Both the position numbers and the translations under genes were made by a program. Positions 60,201 to 64,000 of a DNA stretch of 64,000 nt are shown piece after piece. The notes under the pieces were generated by a model. The model was not told the origin of the DNA, made no database searches, and saw nothing but the letters and a program-made list of their open reading frames with translations. Numbering within the stretch: position 1 is the first letter of the stretch; every line of letters starts with the position of its first letter. The DNA is from Rotaria socialis (Eukaryota; Rotifera; Eurotatoria; Philodinida; Philodinidae), in NCBI GenBank assembly GCA_905331475.1, contig CAJNYU010000247.1:3530-67529 (forward strand), given 5' to 3'.

Positions 60201-63200
60201 TAAATAGAAATTTAAAAACTATTTATTTTTATTTTTCTTCATCGTTGAATACGCAAGTTGTACAAAGAAAATATTTTTCAAACTGTAAAAACAAAATAAA
60301 TTGAAAATTCTGATTAAAATTAAATCTTTTTTTCGTATATATATAAATGATGACGTCACACGATCCTTGCCCTCCCCTAGCTCATATTTAAAATTTGTTT
60401 TTTCTGTTAGCGAGATATGTAATTTAACCCAACTATGTCTAATAGTGCAAACCCTTCGATTTATCGTATAATCAATTTCTTCGTTTTAGAAACCGATAGT
60501 ATTAACGAAAACAAATCGTAAAATTTCAAAATTGTTTTTTAATTTTTCTCCGCAACATCCGAGATGTATTTTTTTTATCGTACAAGGTTAAAACTAAATA
60601 AGAGATCAGGAGAATCCTTCTAAAGACAATCTCAATACGAAATAAATCCTTGTGTTCATCAACACATGAACTTTTTGCTTGTCATGCGAAAATATTGTAG
60701 ATCATGAGAAAAAAGTAAAAATAGCGTTAATATGTCATAGAAGATTATAACCTATATAACGGTTAACAATTAAGATCAGAGTAAATACATATATATATAT
60801 ATATAATGTATGTCTACGTTGAGTGCTAGAAAAGGTAGTTGTGAATTAATTCTAAATAGTGTCTCATGATATTCATTATAATGCCGATGACCTCATACAC
60901 ACGATAAATACACCTTCATAGAGCACACTATAAGTTTTATTTTGTTGAGATTAATCAACCTTTGTCTCTCAATCGTAGTGTATCGCGGCATGTAAACAAA
61001 CTTCATTCTACCTAAAATGTCAAATGTTTCTAACGATTTCTACAGTTATTCAACATATATGCGAGTAATCCGTATCCGGTTATCTCTTCATAGATTTAAG
61101 AAGATTCTCATATATGTTGAGCATACTTAGAGTATTGAAATTCTTTCATATGCATACGTGAATATATTATTAATTTTTCTATTTTAACAAATAATTTACC
61201 CTTCATCTTCAACCGGTTGTAGATATGAATTAATTCCATTGACAATCCAACTGAATAACCGTCCATAGAGTGCTTTAGCAAAAGCATCTCGACATTCTGA
61301 TGCTTGAATAATATTTCTCTCACGAAATATTTGCTCACCACGTGTGACTTGTAATTCAGTAACTAACGCAGAGCTCAGTTCCATTGAAGATAGCTGAAGA
61401 AGTTCCGCGACTAATTTAAACGAGAATTGTTTAATAAAGAAAAAGCAAAATCATAATTTCATACTTTTATCGATTGTACCATTATTTTTAACTCGTACAC
61501 CATCATTTGAACCATGCGGAACAAAAATAACATCACCGACATGTAATATAGCTGATAGAATCGTAAATATTGATTGAACATCTTCTGCAGAAAATCCAAT
61601 TGTTATTAAACTTTGTTTCACCATTTGAAATTTTTTTCTATATTCAACTTGTCTAGCACTATCTAATTGCGCTAATTCAATATTATGCGACATATATCTA
61701 ATGAAGATAAAAAAATAGGTAATCAAGAAATTCTTTTTTTAAAATTATTTACCGATGTTCACTCGGTACTCTTAAACCATTTCGGACTAACATATCATGA
61801 GATAGGCCAGCAAATAGATAATAAAAAATATGAAAATTTCCTTCATCATTGTTATGCGATATAACACGTGACTTTTCAAGTAGGTATTCTTTTAAATTAG
61901 CTACGAAATATAAAAGAAAAAAACTTCATGTTTTGAATTACACAAGTACGGTTTCATATCTTTTACCTCCTAAAACATTGCCAGTAGGTGCAAAATGAAT
62001 TTCTAGATATTTTCCAAAACGACTTGAACTAAACAAAAATAAAAAGAATAAAACTTCAACAAAATCAACCATTGGAAAATTTCCTTCATACTTATTATTG
62101 ATGTATGTTTTAGCATTACCAAATGCTTCCATTAGTGAGTTAACCTAAAGAATATTTTGTTTATTTAAACAAATAACATCGTCAATCGGGAAATTTTTCT
62201 ACTTGATTTATTTTCATATTCAGCAATGTTTCAACTGATAATGAACGACTAAGTATATGTTGAACAATATATTTACATGATTCAGTTTTTCCACTACCGG
62301 ATAAACCTACAAAACAACAAATTTTTTTTCTCATTTTTTTTGTTTTTATTAATTTACCAGATATAACAACACATTGAGATGTTTTTTCCCGTAACATATT
62401 TCGATATAAACGTTCGGCACATCCATAAATATGTGATGGTAATGAAACGATTGATTCAGTATTTTTATACAATTCAGAGATCTAAACATTGTTTATAGTA
62501 AACAAAATTTAAAAAAAAAAATGTTCTTTTCAATTACTTGTCGACCATATATTGGGAGATGATCAAAAGGATTTAAAGCTATAAGTATATCTCCGATGTA
62601 AGTCTAAACATTCCAAAACATTACAACAAACCGCAAGAAAAATAAAAGAAAAACAAATATTACATAGATTTGACCTTGCCGATAGCGTATCTCCAAATCG
62701 TAAAGCAAACTTTGCTCGGAGATTTCAGGTAATAAAGCCAAATCATCATTAGGCAATTTTGTTGGAAGTGACTAAAGAAAGAAATTATAAAGTTCGAAAA
62801 TTTTTAAAATAAATTACTTGAAAAAAACTTAAAGTAATATACATTTCTCCAAGCGATAAAAGTTTTCCTATTCTTCTATGATCACAATCATTTGAAATAG
62901 TTTATATCTACTGATTGCTTTTTAATCAATATCAATTTATCAACAAGACTGACTCATAGAAAGTCGAAAAAGAAAAGAGACATTTAAAGAAACCTATGGA
63001 TAACGTTTTCTCGTACAATTTATAAAACACTTGACAGATAAGTATTCGTCTACTCTATTGTTTAAACAATTCTTCTCTTAATACGCAATCAATTTTAGAG
63101 AAACTATTTCATGCATTTTTCGATACACAAAAATGTACTAGGTAAAAACGATGAGAGGCGAAAAGAGTCTTTACAAGTTCTATCGAATAAACAATAGATG

Positions 63201-63398
63201 AATGCATACATGATTATCTAAATGAGGATAAATATTGTTCTATGAAAGACACACGTTATTAATAAATATATATATGTAGGAAAAGAAGCACCAGCGAAAT
63301 ACCTGTTTTAAATGATCATTAGGCAATTTTTCTGAAGAACGTTTATGATCATATGGTACAATATTTGGAAGATGATAGTTGACGTTGTTCTTAGTCAT
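51432..63398 (-). CDS. MYO3: Class III unconventional myosin without visible kinase domain
   Basis: I rebuilt 23 exons, 5' to 3': 63303-63398, 62664-62771, 62538-62603, 62358-62481, 62203-62306, 62092-62144, 61967-62028, 61753-61900, 61465-61697, 61200-61410, 59446-59518, 59247-59396, 58944-59190, 58611-58885, 56726-56934, 55947-56082, 55665-55761, 54565-54852, 54396-54496, 52723-53383, 51835-52668, 51558-51778 and 51432-51509, giving 1,524 residues. The motor has [16 protein letters not shown]-loop [10 protein letters not shown] (~132), switch [14 protein letters not shown], switch [10 protein letters not shown] (~407), actin-binding [10 protein letters not shown] and converter [32 protein letters not shown] is typical of class III. 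One clear IQ motif follows ([14 protein letters not shown]). The tail is Ser/Gln/His-rich with a poly-Q run and ends in TTYL, a class I PDZ-ligand form. Usual class III myosins have an N-terminal kinase. Here only ~32 residues precede the motor. Confidence 0.93.
52087..52110 (-). repeat. Poly-glutamine tract in the myosin tail
   Basis: A GTT/GCT triplet run on the plus strand gives about 10 consecutive Gln in the disordered C-terminal tail. His-, Pro- and Asn-rich stretches flank it ([22 protein letters not shown]). Confidence 0.85.
57185..57250. repeat. (CT)n / (AG)n inverted microsatellite hairpin in a myosin intron
   Basis: About eight CT units (57186-57201) are followed 19 bases later by about 15 AG units (57221-57249). 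The two can pair into a long hairpin in the pre-mRNA or in single-stranded DNA. It lies in the 1.68-kb intron 56935-58610. Confidence 0.9.
59940..60110 (+). other. Coding-looking 56-residue frame antisense in a myosin intron
   Basis: ATG to TAA encodes 56 residues beginning [20 protein letters not shown], with a mixed, protein-like composition unlike its AT-rich surroundings. There is no signal peptide, and I see no splice partner and no known domain. It may be a relic of a gene or transposon carried into this 1.68-kb intron, or simply chance. Confidence 0.25.
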
Positions 63399-64000
63399 AC
63401 CATGATTTTTTCAGAAATTAATTTTTTTTATAATTAAAAGAATTACGCGTATCTATAGGTAAATATAAACGAACAATTAATATGTATTCTTTGTTGACAG
63501 ACAGCAAGAATGAATACAAATAGACATATGAGACACCAGAAAAAAAGGTCACTGCAATAGGTATGATCAATACATGTATGGATATGTGTCACATAGTGAC
63601 TGTTCGTTTTGCATTTTTTTCTTTTACGTTACTCTGTGAAGACGAATACACTTGAATAAATAGAGACATTGAAGATGAAGAATATTTCGAAAAAAATGTG
63701 TAGTAATAACAATGATAGTAGCCGTAATAATAATAACGGTATTTGGTTTATGATTTGTTTCTTTGTTTGTTACAGTCGAACTTCGATTTTGCACATTTCA
63801 AGTAGTTTGCAAATGCTGTGTAGCTATTCATTCATTTTTTTCTCTTTCCCCACCTTCTTTTTTCTTATCCTTGTATTACTCGCTTGCCTGCATTCTCGAG
63901 CATGTTTACCAAAATTCTTCAAATCCAAATTTTTTTTGTTCGTCCTCTCCTTCCTCTTCTTTTTCGCCTCACGTTTGTCAACTACCAAACAACAAAAACA
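63399..64000. other. Upstream flank of the myosin gene, cut by the window edge
   Basis: No open frame or kinase-like exon is seen in these 600 bases. Pyrimidine-rich runs occur at about 63830-63970. Further 5' exons could lie beyond the window. Confidence 0.45.

Overview
The window looks like nuclear DNA of a small, gene-dense, AT-rich invertebrate. A bdelloid rotifer is my best guess. This rests on very short introns (often 46-60 bp) mixed with a few of 0.6-1.7 kb, strong AT bias between genes, the protein families present, and degenerate DNA-transposon remains between genes. The species is inference. That it is a metazoan is secure, because clear animal orthologues are present (neurofibromin, SOCS7, Tob, PRPSAP, class III myosin). 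Almost every gene is split, so I rebuilt exons from splice sites, reading phase and family similarity. In each complete model the exon lengths sum to a multiple of three.

Region by region. 1-4.6 kb is accessory DNA: a transposase-like relic with an inverted duplication, a 906-bp TA-flanked foldback element, an unrecognised gene remnant, and a stretch rich in GATCATGATC-type palindromes. 4.6-5.5 kb (-) holds TIMM22. 5.6-18.2 kb (-) holds a 14-exon neurofibromin (NF1) gene whose first ~200-250 residues I cannot find. A small secreted-protein gene is nested antisense in one NF1 intron (7.9-8.5 kb). 18.2-20.9 kb holds a second foldback element. 20.9-21.6 kb (-) is a lipocalin and 22.0-22.6 kb (+) a secreted protein with three Cys-rich repeats. 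23.6-26.3 kb (+) is a 13-exon gene made of ten roughly 32-residue repeats, mostly one exon per repeat, which faintly resemble tau/MAP microtubule-binding repeats. I consider it the most interesting locus here. 26.7-30.6 kb (-) carries two trypsin-like proteases with hydrophobic C-terminal tails and a small secreted peptide gene (+) between them. 30.9-34.2 kb (-) is a compact head-to-tail set: ITPA, a TMEM272-like four-helix membrane protein and SOCS7.

34.2-40.6 kb is a gene desert with an apolipoprotein-L-like pseudogene. 40.6-43.8 kb (+) is a PRPP-synthetase-associated protein, convergent with Tob/BTG (44.2-45.6 kb, -). 45.6-48.6 kb is a repeat-rich spacer, followed by a CFAP20-like gene (48.6-49.9 kb, +). 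51.4-63.4 kb (-) is a 23-exon class III myosin without a visible kinase domain, with a disordered poly-Q tail and a PDZ-ligand-like C-terminus.

The genes do not form one pathway. Signalling (NF1, SOCS7, Tob), nucleotide metabolism (ITPA, PRPSAP), mitochondrial import (TIMM22), secreted proteins (lipocalin, proteases, Cys-rich proteins) and cytoskeleton or cilia (myosin III, CFAP20-like, tau-like repeats) are interspersed.
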